Below are positions 1-9,342 of a stretch of DNA of 64,000 bases, piece after piece. Source of the stretch: Paracoccus thiocyanatus (GTDB lineage Bacteria > Pseudomonadota > Alphaproteobacteria > Rhodobacterales > Rhodobacteraceae); NCBI RefSeq assembly GCF_900156255.1, contig NZ_FTMK01000007.1, positions 1 to 64,000 of the forward strand, written 5' to 3'. Each line of letters begins with the position of its first letter. Position 1 is the stretch's first letter. The notes under the pieces were generated by a model. The model saw only the letters and a list, made by a program, of their open reading frames with translations. It was not told where the DNA came from and searched no databases. Position numbers and translations under genes: made by a program.

Positions 1-733
<733 letters not shown>

Positions 734-795
734 CATGGCCTCCTATCGGGGGGGCCACCCGCGCGACAGCCCCCGTCGTGAAACATCCGCCGCGA

Positions 796-822
796 CTTAT
801 AATCGCGCCGCGGAAAAATCAA
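796..822 (-). promoter_or_regulatory. Candidate tuf promoter
   Basis: Reading toward tuf, TTGATT (817-822) is followed after 15 nt by TATAAG (796-801), about 60 nt upstream of the tuf ATG. The spacer is shorter than the 16-18 nt ideal, so this is a plausible but unproven sigma-70-type promoter. The short region 734-943 also holds the leader of the divergent DUF533 gene. Confidence 0.4.
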
Positions 823-943
823 GGGCGGCCGGGCCTTTGGCGGCTATCCTGTGGCGTCGGAACCGGAACCATGCGAATGCGTTGAAATCGCAAGGACAAG
901 GCTGCCCGGCCCGGCAGCCCTGCAACGTTTCCGGAGGAACGAG

Positions 944-1885
944 ATGAGCCTGATGAAATCCCTTGCCCGCGTCGCGGCCGGCGTCATGCTGGCCAAGGGG
1001 ATCGGAACCATGATGAAGAATGCCCAGAACCGCCCCGAAGGTCGCGGCGCAAGCGGCTCGGGCGGGCTGCTGGACGGGCTGTTTGGCAACAATACCGCCC
1101 AGGCGGGCGAGCGGCGCAACGGCTCGGGCGGGCTGGGCGACATGCTGGGCCAGGTGCTGGGCGGGCGCGCGGGCGCGGCCGGCGGCTCGGTTCCGCCATC
1201 GCGCCACGCCGGCGCGGCCCAGGGCGGGCTGGGCGGGCTGCTGGACCAGCTGACCGGATCCCGCGCGGGTTCGGGCGGCACGGGTTCGGGCGGCACGGGT
1301 TCAGGCGGCACGGGTTCAGGCGGTCTGGGCGGCCTGCTGGGCGGCGCGGCGGCCGGGGGCTTGGGCGGTGTGCTGGGCGATCTTTTAGGGCGTAGCGGCG
1401 CACAGGCTCAGCCGGCCTCACGCGGGTTGGCGCAAAAGGACGCGCAGCCCCAGAACGACGCCAGTTTCGGCGAACTGTTCAACGAGGCGCTGGTCAGCGG
1501 TGACGAACCCTCGACCGCGCCCACCCCGGAACAGAATGCGCTGGCGGGCCTGATGCTGAAGGCGATGATCCAGGCCGCGAAATCCGACGGAGAGATCGAC
1601 GAGGCGGAAAAGGCCAAGCTGATGGCCGAGTTCGGCGAGCTTGACGACGAAGAGCGCGCCTTTATCCGCGAGCAGATGGCCGCCCCGGTCGATGCCGCCG
1701 CCCTGGCGCGCGAGGTGCCGCAGGGCTTCGGCCCGCAGGTCTATCTGATGTCGCTGATGGCCATCGAGCTCGACAACCGCAAAGAGGCCGAATACCTGCA
1801 CGCGCTGGCCCAGGGCTTGGGTCTTGACAAGCAGGCGGTGAACGACATCCACCAGAAGCTGGGCGTGATCAATCTTTATGCCTGA
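944..1885 (+). CDS. DUF533 (TerB-like) protein with glycine-rich linker
   Basis: 313 residues. The reading frame is open further upstream, but the start at 944 (MSLMKSLARVAAG) follows a CGGAGGAACGAG ribosome site and gives the usual hydrophobic N-terminus of DUF533 proteins. Residues about 20-170 are low complexity, Gly/Ala/Ser-rich, with an exact GSGGT pentapeptide repeat. The C-terminal 130 residues form the helical, acidic TerB-like domain (AAKSDGEIDEAEKAKL, MSLMAIELDNRKEAEYL). The family, often called inner-membrane YebE-like, has no defined biochemical role, so I assign none. The 3' end overlaps the convergent dinB by 10 nt. Confidence 0.85.
   Translation: MSLMKSLARVAAGVMLAKGIGTMMKNAQNRPEGRGASGSGGLLDGLFGNNTAQAGERRNGSGGLGDMLGQVLGGRAGAAGGSVPPSRHAGAAQGGLGGLLDQLTGSRAGSGGTGSGGTGSGGTGSGGLGGLLGGAAAGGLGGVLGDLLGRSGAQAQPASRGLAQKDAQPQNDASFGELFNEALVSGDEPSTAPTPEQNALAGLMLKAMIQAAKSDGEIDEAEKAKLMAEFGELDDEERAFIREQMAAPVDAAALAREVPQGFGPQVYLMSLMAIELDNRKEAEYLHALAQGLGLDKQAVNDIHQKLGVINLYA
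1267..1326 (+). repeat. 15-nt minisatellite inside the DUF533 gene
   Basis: About four tandem copies of a 15-nt unit (GGGTTCGGGCGGCAC, copies at 1267, 1282, 1297 and 1312) encode GSGGT pentapeptides. The first two are identical, the third differs at one base (TCA for TCG), and the last diverges at its end. The unit is a multiple of three, so gain or loss of copies keeps the frame. Confidence 0.9.
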
Positions 1886-2967
1886 TCGAACAGGCCAAGC
1901 TGGCGCGGCGGCCGGTCCTGCCGCGCCTCTTCCAGCCCCGACAGGGTGATGCCCAGCAGCCGCACCCCATGCGCATCGGCAAAGACCGGCCCAAGCAGAT
2001 CGCAGGCCATCTCCAGCATCTCGTCGCGGCTTTCGACCGGGCGCGGCAGCGAGCGCGCGCGGGTGATCTGGCGGAAATCCCCGTATTTGACCTTTAACGT
2101 GACCGTGCGGCCCTGCCGCGCGGCGGATGACGCGTGGCGCCACACCTTGTCGGCCAGCACCGCCAGCGCCTCATGCGCGGCGGCGATCTGGCGCAGGTCT
2201 TCGAAATAGGTGTTCTCGGCGCCGATGCTTTTGCGGATGCGGTTCGGCTTGACCTCACGCGTGTCGACGCCGCGGGCGATGTTCCAGTAATAGCCGCCCG
2301 ACTTGCCGAAGCGCGCGGTCAGGAACTCTGGGCTTTGCCGGGCCAGGTCGGCGCCGGTCTGGATGCCATGCGCCTGCATCCGTGCCGCGGTGGCCGGGCC
2401 GATGCCGTGGAAGCGGCCGATGGGCAGGCTTTGCACGAATTGCGCCCCCGCCTCGGGCGGGATCACGAACAGCCCGTCTGGCTTGCGCTGGTCCGAGGCC
2501 AGCTTGGCCAGGAACTTGTTGTAGCTGACCCCGGCCGAGGCGGTCAGCCCGGTCGCCGCGCGGATGCGTGCCCGGATTTCCTGGGCGATGCGGGTGGCGG
2601 TGCGGCCGTCCAGATGATCGGTCAGGTCCAGATAGGCCTCGTCCAGGGACAGCGGCTCGACCAGGGGGGTATAGTCGGCAAAGATCGCGCGCACCTGCTG
2701 GCTGACCGCGCGATAGACGTCGAAGCGGGGCTTGACGAAGACCAGGTCGGGGCAAAGCCGCATCGCCCGCATCGACGGCATGGCCGAGCGCACGCCATAG
2801 CGCCGCGCCTCATAGCTGGCCGCGGCGACCACGCCGCGCTGGATGCCGCCCACGGCCACCGGACGCCCGCGCAGCGCCGGGTCGTCGCGCTGTTCGACCG
2901 AGGCGAAGAAGGCGTCCATGTCCACATGCACGATGCGGCGGACGCGCTCCTCGGCCGGGCCGGTCAT
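1876..2967 (-). CDS. dinB: DNA polymerase IV
   Basis: Y-family translesion polymerase that extends past damaged or misaligned bases. 363 residues, normal for the family. The palm metal ligands are visible: D16 in DMDAFFASVE and D109-E110 in SLDEAYLD. The finger/thumb region has ASAGVSYNKFLAKLASD and the HhH element FHGIGPATAARM. The C-terminus RQLGLFDQA contains a QLxLF sliding-clamp binding peptide. Its start overlaps the stop of ygfZ by 4 nt (ATGA), so it is probably the last gene of the ABC exporter-ygfZ-dinB run. I see no LexA-type operator just upstream. Confidence 0.95.
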   Translation of the reverse strand: MTGPAEERVRRIVHVDMDAFFASVEQRDDPALRGRPVAVGGIQRGVVAAASYEARRYGVRSAMPSMRAMRLCPDLVFVKPRFDVYRAVSQQVRAIFADYTPLVEPLSLDEAYLDLTDHLDGRTATRIAQEIRARIRAATGLTASAGVSYNKFLAKLASDQRKPDGLFVIPPEAGAQFVQSLPIGRFHGIGPATAARMQAHGIQTGADLARQSPEFLTARFGKSGGYYWNIARGVDTREVKPNRIRKSIGAENTYFEDLRQIAAAHEALAVLADKVWRHASSAARQGRTVTLKVKYGDFRQITRARSLPRPVESRDEMLEMACDLLGPVFADAHGVRLLGITLSGLEEARQDRPPRQLGLFDQA

Positions 2968-3683
2968 GGGAGGATGCGGGCATCCCCCGCCGTCAATCCC
3001 TGGCCCATGCGGTCAAAGCGCATATGGGCGATGGCGCGTCCGCCGGACTGGGTGAAAAGCGTGCCGGCTTCGCGCCCGTCCGCCATCAGGATCGGGCTGC
3101 CGACGGCGGCCGCGCCCTCGATCCCGACCGTGACCAGCCCCTTGCGCAATTCGGTCTTGTGCTTCATCCGCGCCGTGACCTCCTGGCCGACATAGCAGCC
3201 CTTGCGGAAATCGACGCCGTGCAGACGCTCGAACCCGGCTTCCAGGATGAAGGTCTCGTTCGGGATCAGCTCGACCAGGGTTTCGGGAATGCAATGCGCG
3301 ACCCGGATCGCGTCCCAGCCGGTCCCGTCATCCCCCTCGGCGCCGTAAAGCCGCCAGCCAAGCGCCGGATGCCGCGGGTCGGCGATCGCCCCCGCCGGCG
3401 CCGGCCCGGTGCCGCGGGCGACGGCCAGATCCGTGGGCTCGATCGCGATCTGCGAGCGCAGCTTGTACATCGACAGCCGCCGCATCAGGTCCTCCGCCAG
3501 CCGCGCATCGACGTCGATCAGCAGCCGCTCGCCTTCGGGCACGACCAGGAAATCGGCCAGATACTTGCCCTGCGGCGTCAGCAGCGCCGCCCAGCACGGC
3601 GCCGGGCCGACCTTGTTCGTCACCAGCCCTTGCAGGAACTCGACCCGATCCGCGCCCAGGACCGCCAGAATGCGCCGCATCAC
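2964..3683 (-). CDS. ygfZ: YgfZ/GcvT-fold folate-binding iron-sulfur protein
   Basis: Tetrahydrofolate-dependent accessory protein for iron-sulfur enzymes (YgfZ/CAF17 family). 239 residues. The diagnostic motif KGCYVGQEVTARMKH is present near residue 165, matching the family signature K-G-C-Y/F-x-G-Q-E with its conserved cysteine. The N-terminus (RILAVLGADRVEFLQGLVTN) is the usual GcvT-like start. It is coupled by ATGA overlaps to the exporter upstream and dinB downstream. The placement between an exporter and a polymerase gives no extra functional clue. Confidence 0.92.
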   Translation of the reverse strand: MMRRILAVLGADRVEFLQGLVTNKVGPAPCWAALLTPQGKYLADFLVVPEGERLLIDVDARLAEDLMRRLSMYKLRSQIAIEPTDLAVARGTGPAPAGAIADPRHPALGWRLYGAEGDDGTGWDAIRVAHCIPETLVELIPNETFILEAGFERLHGVDFRKGCYVGQEVTARMKHKTELRKGLVTVGIEGAAAVGSPILMADGREAGTLFTQSGGRAIAHMRFDRMGQGLTAGDARILP

Positions 3684-5419
3684 TCTTCTCCGAATTGCAA
3701 CCTTACCAGCGCGGCATAGGCGCCGCCCTGGGCCATAAGCTGGTCGTGATCGCCCTCTTCGACAACCCGTCCGGCCTCGATCACCACGATCTTGTCGGCC
3801 CGGCGCACCGTCGAAAGCCGGTGGGCGATGACCAGGGTGGTGCGCCCGGCCGAAAGCTGGTCCAGCGCCTGCTGCACCACCCGTTCGCTTTGCGCGTCCA
3901 ATGCGCTGGTCGCCTCGTCCAGCAGCAACACCGGCGCATTGCGCAGCACGGCGCGGGCGATGGCCACGCGCTGGCGCTGTCCCCCCGACAGGGCCGAGCC
4001 GCGCGGCCCGGCGGGGGTGTCCAGCCCCAGCGGCAAGGCGTCGGTGAAATCGGCGACATGGGCGGCAACGATGGCCCGGCGCAGCGCCTCGTCATCCTGG
4101 TCGCGGCCCAGCAGGATATTCTCGCGCAGCGTCTCGTCGAACAGCGCCGCATCCTGGCTGACGGTCGAGAACTGGTCGCGCAGCACGCCCAGGTCATAGT
4201 CGCGCAAGGCAACGCCGCCCAGGGTGATCTGCCCCGATTCAGGATCAACAAGACGCGTCAACAAATTGAAAACCGTGGATTTCCCCGCCCCCGAAGGCCC
4301 GACCAGAGCCGTGGTCCGGCCCGCCTGTGCGGTAAAGCTCAGCCCGTTCAGGACCGGGTGGCCGTCATAGGCCAGCCGCACGTCCTGAAAGCGGATGCTG
4401 GTGTCGGGCGGCGGCGCGCGGCGCGGCCCCGAAGTGATGGCGGGCCGCAGGTCCAGCACCGCATAGATCCGCTCCAGGCTGGCGGCGGCGATCTGCCAGG
4501 TGCCGGTCAGCGCCCCCAGCCGGCGCAGCGGCTGAAAGGCCAGCGCCATGGCGGTAAAGAACGACATGAAATCGCCCACCGTGCGTTCGCCCCGCGTCAC
4601 CTCGGCCCCGCCAAGCGCCAGCACGCCGATGAAGCCCAGGCCGGTCACGACATCGACCAGCGCCGGCACGGTGGCGCCGATGCCCGACATCTTGACCTCG
4701 GCCTGGCGGATGCGGCTGACGATCTGGGCAAAGCGGCTGGCCTGGTAATCCTCCATCCGGTTCAGCTTGACGGCGTTGATGCCGTGCAGCACCTCGTCCA
4801 ATCGCGTGGCGCGCTGGCTGGCATTGACGCGGTTCTGCCGCATCTTGCGCCGGATATAGCGCTGGACGACCAGGGTCGGCAGAATCAGCAGCGGCGCGCC
4901 CACCAGCGCCGCCATGGTCCACCAGGGATCGACCGCCAGCGCCACGCCGAACAGCGACAAAAGCGAAACCACGTCCCGCCCCGCGCCGGCGATAAAGGTG
5001 GACCACACCCCCTGGACGGCAATGGAATCGCCCTGCACCCGCTCGATCAGCGCGCCGGGCGGGTTGTCCTGGAAAAACCGCCCGTCCAGCGTCATGACAT
5101 GGCGCAAAAGATCGGTCTGCATCGAGGTCGAAACCGCCAGCGAGACCGAGGTCATCAGGCTGCGGTTGATGACGAAGGTCGTCGCGCGGATCAGGAACAG
5201 CGCAAAGATCACGCCGCCGACCCACCAGATCGCATCGGTATCGCCGCCGACGAAGACCCTGTCGAACAGCGGCTTCAGCATCCAGCTAAGCAGGCCCAGC
5301 GTCGAGCCCTCGACGATCAGGAACAGCAATGCCAACAGGATGCGCCCGGAATAGGGACGCAGATAGTCGCCCCACATGCGGGCGAACAGATTGGCCGTCC
5401 TGTGAAGTCTGTCCGCCAT
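3680..5419 (-). CDS. MsbA-like ABC exporter, fused membrane and ATPase domains
   Basis: Half-size ABC exporter of 579 residues that should work as a homodimer in the inner membrane. The N-terminal 330 residues hold about six membrane spans (for example ILLALLFLIVEGSTLGLL). The ATPase domain follows, with Walker A GPSGAGKST near 375, signature LSGGQRQR, Walker B VLLLDEATSALD and the H-loop IAHRLSTV. Lipid A or phospholipid flipping is typical of the closest families, but the substrate cannot be read from sequence. It starts the leftward run with ygfZ and dinB. Confidence 0.88.
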   Translation of the reverse strand: MADRLHRTANLFARMWGDYLRPYSGRILLALLFLIVEGSTLGLLSWMLKPLFDRVFVGGDTDAIWWVGGVIFALFLIRATTFVINRSLMTSVSLAVSTSMQTDLLRHVMTLDGRFFQDNPPGALIERVQGDSIAVQGVWSTFIAGAGRDVVSLLSLFGVALAVDPWWTMAALVGAPLLILPTLVVQRYIRRKMRQNRVNASQRATRLDEVLHGINAVKLNRMEDYQASRFAQIVSRIRQAEVKMSGIGATVPALVDVVTGLGFIGVLALGGAEVTRGERTVGDFMSFFTAMALAFQPLRRLGALTGTWQIAAASLERIYAVLDLRPAITSGPRRAPPPDTSIRFQDVRLAYDGHPVLNGLSFTAQAGRTTALVGPSGAGKSTVFNLLTRLVDPESGQITLGGVALRDYDLGVLRDQFSTVSQDAALFDETLRENILLGRDQDDEALRRAIVAAHVADFTDALPLGLDTPAGPRGSALSGGQRQRVAIARAVLRNAPVLLLDEATSALDAQSERVVQQALDQLSAGRTTLVIAHRLSTVRRADKIVVIEAGRVVEEGDHDQLMAQGGAYAALVRLQFGEE

Positions 5420-5723
5420 CGCATCCCCGGAAATCGGTTCGGCCCCAAGGGATAAGCCGCAAGCCGGCCGGGGGCAACCCGGCGCATCCGCCGATCAGCG
5501 GCGGCAGGCCGTGGCCTTGTCGGGAAAATGGCGCGCGTCACAACCGCGCCCTGCATCGTCTTTCGTGGCAGAAAGCCCCGCAGCGGGGTCGCCGAATAGT
5601 TGACAATTTTACCTTGGTGATTGATACGAGGCCAGATCGCCAAAGGCCGGCACCATGCCATGCGGCATGTGCCGCGCCCAGCAAGATACGGACGGACCGA
5701 ATGCCGGAACTACAAGGATCGCC
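5420..5723 (+). other. Divergent intergenic region upstream of exbB
   Basis: 304 nt between the exporter and exbB. It holds the exporter leader on the left, a short perfect hairpin CCCCGCAGCGGGG (about 5576-5588) and the candidate exbB promoter. I found no convincing palindromic iron-regulator box and no small gene with a good ribosome site. Confidence 0.6.
5600..5628 (+). promoter_or_regulatory. Candidate exbB promoter
   Basis: TTGACA (5600-5605), a perfect -35 hexamer, is followed after exactly 17 nt by GATACG (5623-5628), a weak -10. It lies about 95 nt upstream of the exbB ATG in a locally AT-rich stretch (AATTTTACC). Confidence 0.5.
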
Positions 5724-6905
5724 ATGACCCATATGCCACTGCCGCGCACAGGCGCGGGGACCGCCGTCGCATTGAGCTGCCTGCTGCTGGCCGCGCCGCT
5801 TTCGGCGCAGGAAAGCGGCACGGGCGGACAGCCCGGCCCCGCGCCCCAGGTCCAGGTCCAGGTCCCGGACCAGCCGGCAGGCGCAACCGACCCCCAGCCG
5901 GCAGCGCCCGCGCCGGCGCAGGCGGTCCCGGAACCCGCATCGCCCGATGCGGCCATCCCGCCAGCCGCGGCGCCCGCACCCCAGGCAGCGGCCGGGCCGA
6001 CCGACCCCGCCGCCGTCCCAGCAGAGCCCGCCGTTGCGCCCGAATCCGTCGGGACCCCGCCCGCTACGGCCCCGGCCCCGGCCCCGGCAGCGTCAACACC
6101 CGTCCCAGCCCAGGCGCAGCCCGCCGAGCCGACCGGCGTCGAGTTCCTGCCGCAATCGGTCCAGGATGCGCTGGCCCCGGTCCTGCCCCCGGCCGGGCGC
6201 GATCCGAACCTGCCGCATGACCTTTCGCCGGTGGGCATGTTCTGGGCCGCCGACTGGGTGGTCAAGGCGGTGATGATCGGCCTGGCCTTCGCCTCGGTCG
6301 TGACCTGGACGGTGCTGGTCGCCAAGGTGCTGGAACTGATGGGCGCCATGAACCGCGCCCAGTCCGGCATCCGCCGCGTCGAAACCGCCACCAGCCTGCC
6401 CGCCGCGCTGGCCGCGGCCGGCCGCCGTCGCGACCCGGTCTCGCGCATGATCCGCGCCGCAGCCGCGGAATACGACCGCTCGGCCCCGGCGCTGGACCAG
6501 GCGGGCGATGCCGGCCTTAAGGAACGCGTCGATTCCCACCTGGACCGCATCGAGGCGATCGCCGGCCGCCGCATGGGCCGCGGCACCGGCGTGCTGGCCA
6601 CCATCGGCTCGACCGCGCCTTTCGTCGGGCTGTTCGGCACCGTCTGGGGCATCATGAACAGCTTCATCGGCATTTCCGAGGCGCAGACGACCAACCTGGC
6701 CGTCGTCGCCCCCGGCATCGCCGAGGCGCTGCTGGCCACCGCCATCGGCCTGGTCGCCGCGATTCCGGCGGTGGTGATCTACAACGTCTTCGCCCGCGCC
6801 ATCACCGGCTATCGCCTGCGGCTGGCCAATGCCAGCGCCGGGGTCAAGCGCCTTGTCAGCCGCGATCTCGACTTTCGCGGCACCGTCCTGCGCACGGAGG
6901 TCTAA
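5724..6905 (+). CDS. exbB: ExbB-type proton channel with long periplasmic N-terminus
   Basis: Proton-driven motor subunit that, with ExbD, energises TonB-dependent outer-membrane uptake. 393 residues. I chose the ATG at 5724 (AAGGATCGCC just before it) because it gives a clean signal peptide ending LSAQE. Residues about 27-140 are almost entirely Pro/Ala/Gln. The MotA/TolQ/ExbB core follows, with spans at about 170-195, 290-315 ([19 protein letters not shown]) and 330-355 ([21 protein letters not shown]). Long N-terminal extensions occur in some ExbB groups, but this is a large one. exbD starts 3 nt downstream. Confidence 0.93.
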   Translation: MTHMPLPRTGAGTAVALSCLLLAAPLSAQESGTGGQPGPAPQVQVQVPDQPAGATDPQPAAPAPAQAVPEPASPDAAIPPAAAPAPQAAAGPTDPAAVPAEPAVAPESVGTPPATAPAPAPAASTPVPAQAQPAEPTGVEFLPQSVQDALAPVLPPAGRDPNLPHDLSPVGMFWAADWVVKAVMIGLAFASVVTWTVLVAKVLELMGAMNRAQSGIRRVETATSLPAALAAAGRRRDPVSRMIRAAAAEYDRSAPALDQAGDAGLKERVDSHLDRIEAIAGRRMGRGTGVLATIGSTAPFVGLFGTVWGIMNSFIGISEAQTTNLAVVAPGIAEALLATAIGLVAAIPAVVIYNVFARAITGYRLRLANASAGVKRLVSRDLDFRGTVLRTEV

Positions 6906-6908
6906 GCC

Positions 6909-7445
6909 ATGGCCGGCAGCATTCGCGACACCCAAGGCGACGATCTGGTCGAAAACCACGAGATCAACGTCACCCCATTTATCGACGTGATGCTTGTGCT
7001 GCTGATCATCTTCATGGTCGCGGCGCCCTTGGCCACGGTGGATGTGAACGTGGACCTGCCGGTGTCAAACGCGACGCCCGCACAGCGGCCCGACCAGCCG
7101 GTCTATGTCACCGTCAAGCCCGACCTGTCACTGGCCATCGGCAACGAGGACGTGGCCGCAGGCGGGTTGGCCGCGGCGCTGGGAACGGCCACCGGCAATG
7201 ACCGCGAACAGCGCATCTTCCTGCGCGCCGACCGCGAGGTGTCCTATGGCGACCTGATGGGGGTCATGAACACGCTGCGCGAGACCGGCTATCTGAAAAT
7301 CGCCCTGGTCGGGCTGGAAACCACCGGGCCGGGCGCGGCCCCGGCCGCCGCCGCCCCAGGCACCGCGCCGGATGCAGGCGCACCCGCCGCCCCAACATCG
7401 TCCCCGGCCCCGGCCCCGGCAAGCGGAGGAGCACCCACGCCATGA
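6909..7445 (+). CDS. exbD: ExbD biopolymer transport protein
   Basis: Single-span partner of ExbB. 178 residues. The N-terminal [20 protein letters not shown] carries the transmembrane helix with the essential aspartate (FID). The periplasmic domain ends with the usual [10 protein letters not shown] strand. After about residue 138 there is an unusual Ala/Pro/Gly tail of about 40 residues ending GGAPTP. The stop overlaps the tonB start (ATGA), so expression is probably coupled. TolR is the main alternative, but a separate tolR exists at 46666-47130. Confidence 0.93.
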   Translation: MAGSIRDTQGDDLVENHEINVTPFIDVMLVLLIIFMVAAPLATVDVNVDLPVSNATPAQRPDQPVYVTVKPDLSLAIGNEDVAAGGLAAALGTATGNDREQRIFLRADREVSYGDLMGVMNTLRETGYLKIALVGLETTGPGAAPAAAAPGTAPDAGAPAAPTSSPAPAPASGGAPTP

Positions 7446-8308
7446 GTTGGAAGCTTTCCCCGGCGCTGCGCGAAAGCGCATTATGGGGCACCGCCGCAGC
7501 GGTGGCGCTGGCCGCGCATATGGGCGGGGCGCTGTGGATCCTGCAACGCGCCGAGGCCGCGGCACCGCCCGGCCTGCCCGATCCGGTTTTCGTCGAACTG
7601 GCACCGCTGCCCCAGGCCGCCGCCCCGCCCGACGAGGCGGAAGCGCCCGACATGGCCGAGGCCGCGCCGGAACCTGAACCTGAACCCGAGCCAGAGCCCG
7701 AGCCGGAACCGGAACCCGAACCTGAACCCGAACTCGCCATGCCTCCGCTAGAGGAACTGGAGCCGCTGGCCGAGATGAAGACGCTTTTCCCGCCGCCCCC
7801 CGATGCGGTGGTCCTGCAAAAATCCCAGCGCCCCCCCGACCGTCCCAAGCGCGAAACCAAGCCCGAGCCGGAACCGAAGCTCGCTGAAAAGCAGCCCGAG
7901 CCGCAGAAGCGCGAGAAAAAGGAAACGGCCCCCGAAGAACAGCCCGCCCGCCAGGCCACCACCCGGCTGCGGGCGCCGCAATCCGACCGCACCGCCGCCC
8001 CCCAGGCCCAGGCCGGCACGCCCAGCCCGCGGCAGGTGGCCAGTTGGCAGTCCAAGGTGCAGTCGGCGGTGGCCCGGCACATGCAGCGCACCCGCTTCAG
8101 CGGCCGCGGCGGCTCGGTCACTGTGACGGTGCGTTTCAGCGTCGATCCGGGCGGAAGGGTGGCCGGGGCCTCGCTTGCCAGTTCGACCGGCGATGCCGGG
8201 ATTGATGCGGCGCTTAGCCGTCAGGCGTCGCGCCTGCCCCGCCTGCCCGCCCCGCCCACCGGCCGGACGACATCGCTGGTGCTGCCGGTCAAGATCGTGC
8301 TGCGCTGA
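7442..8308 (+). CDS. tonB: TonB energy-transducing protein
   Basis: Links the ExbBD motor to outer-membrane receptors. 288 residues. An N-terminal signal anchor (about 15-35) is followed by an acidic Glu-Pro dipeptide run of about 20 residues (from about position 77), then a basic Lys/Pro/Arg stretch. The C-terminal TonB domain (about 195-288) has GGSVTVTVRFSVDPGGRV, the STGDAGIDAALSRQ helix and the final VLPVKIVLR strand. The acidic-then-basic proline rods fit a periplasm-spanning spacer. No receptor gene is adjacent, so the transported ligand is unknown. It overlaps the convergent oxyR by 20 nt. Confidence 0.92.
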   Translation: MSWKLSPALRESALWGTAAAVALAAHMGGALWILQRAEAAAPPGLPDPVFVELAPLPQAAAPPDEAEAPDMAEAAPEPEPEPEPEPEPEPEPEPEPELAMPPLEELEPLAEMKTLFPPPPDAVVLQKSQRPPDRPKRETKPEPEPKLAEKQPEPQKREKKETAPEEQPARQATTRLRAPQSDRTAAPQAQAGTPSPRQVASWQSKVQSAVARHMQRTRFSGRGGSVTVTVRFSVDPGGRVAGASLASSTGDAGIDAALSRQASRLPRLPAPPTGRTTSLVLPVKIVLR

Positions 8309-9272
8309 TCCGCCGCCGGGCGGGCGGCTCCAAAGGCGCATCGGGCGGGGCGGGAATCGCCGTCACTCCCAGGGCCGGCGCCAGCATCCGCACCACCGCG
8401 CCAAGCGCGCGCGCATCCGCCCCGGCTTCGGCATTGCGCCGCCAGACCACCGCCAGATCGCGCGACGGCGCCGGTTCGGTAAAGGGCACGATGCGCAGCC
8501 GGCCGTCGCGATTTTCATCCGCCAGCGCCAGCCGCGGGATCAGCGTCATGCCCATGCCGGTCGCGACCATCCGCATCAGCGTCGCCATCGAGGCCGCCTC
8601 AAGGTTCAGCTTGCGGCGCGGGCTGCGCATGCTGCACACCTCCAGCGCCTGGTCGCGCAGGCAATGCCCGTCGGCCAATAGCAACAGCCGCTCGGATTCG
8701 ATGCTTTCGGGACGGGCGGGACCGGACAGGAAGGTGGTATCGTCCTCGCCAGACAGCGCGACCAGGAACGCGTCGCGCAAGACCGGCTCGGCCTCGATCC
8801 CCGGCTCGCCGACCGGCAGCGCCATGATGCCCGCGTCGAAACGGTGGCTCAGCACGCCCGAGACCACCTCGTCCGTGGCGATTTCGTGCAGTTCCAGGTC
8901 CAGCGCCGGATGTTGGGCGCGCAAGGCCGGCACCAGATGCGGGATCAGGTAGGGCGCAACCGTCGGGATGATCGCCAGCCGCAATCGCCCCGACAGCGGC
9001 CCCCGCCCGGCCCGCGCCAGGGCGTCCAGCCGCTTGGCGGTGTCCAGCAATTCCTGCGCCACCGGCAACAGCCGCTCGCCAAGCGCGGTCAGCCGCACCG
9101 GGCCGGTGCCGGCGCCACGCTCGAACAGCGCCCCGCCCAGGCGGGCTTCAAGCTGGGCGATCTGGCTCGACAGCCCCGGTTGCGAGACATGGACCGTTTC
9201 CGCCGCCCGGCCGAAATGCCCAAGCCTGGCGACGGCAAGAAAATAGGTAATCTGGCGCAGGGTGAAATTCAT
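8289..9272 (-). CDS. oxyR: OxyR peroxide-sensing LysR-type regulator
   Basis: LysR-family activator of peroxide defence. 327 residues from the ATG at 9272; a TTG two codons earlier is possible. The N-terminal winged helix reads LRQITYFLAVARLGHFGRAAE. OxyR identity rests on the redox pair C204/C213 in GHCLRDQALEVC: the spacing of nine matches E. coli C199/C208 and the context GHCLRDQA is characteristic. No catalase or peroxiredoxin gene is adjacent, so its targets lie elsewhere. It may be read through from the upstream CBS-domain gene, 70 nt away. A T-N11-A box covers its start codon. Confidence 0.9.
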   Translation of the reverse strand: MNFTLRQITYFLAVARLGHFGRAAETVHVSQPGLSSQIAQLEARLGGALFERGAGTGPVRLTALGERLLPVAQELLDTAKRLDALARAGRGPLSGRLRLAIIPTVAPYLIPHLVPALRAQHPALDLELHEIATDEVVSGVLSHRFDAGIMALPVGEPGIEAEPVLRDAFLVALSGEDDTTFLSGPARPESIESERLLLLADGHCLRDQALEVCSMRSPRRKLNLEAASMATLMRMVATGMGMTLIPRLALADENRDGRLRIVPFTEPAPSRDLAVVWRRNAEAGADARALGAVVRMLAPALGVTAIPAPPDAPLEPPARRRISAARS

Positions 9273-9285
9273 AACCAAGGGTTAT
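9271..9285. promoter_or_regulatory. LysR-type box at the oxyR start codon
   Basis: ATAACC-AAG-GGTTAT is a perfect 6+6 inverted repeat that also fits the LysR-type T-N11-A pattern. It overlaps the oxyR ATG (9270-9272), a position suited to autorepression. The sequence is certain; the function is inferred. Confidence 0.45.
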
Positions 9286-9342
9286 CAATATTGCTGGAAA
9301 TCACAAGCGTTCTTTCCGGCCTGCCAGCACGGGCCGGCGGGA

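Noticed and set aside
5420-5723. An iron-regulator (Fur, Irr or RirA) box upstream of exbB
   Set aside because: No clear palindrome matching these regulators could be found by eye, although iron control would be expected.
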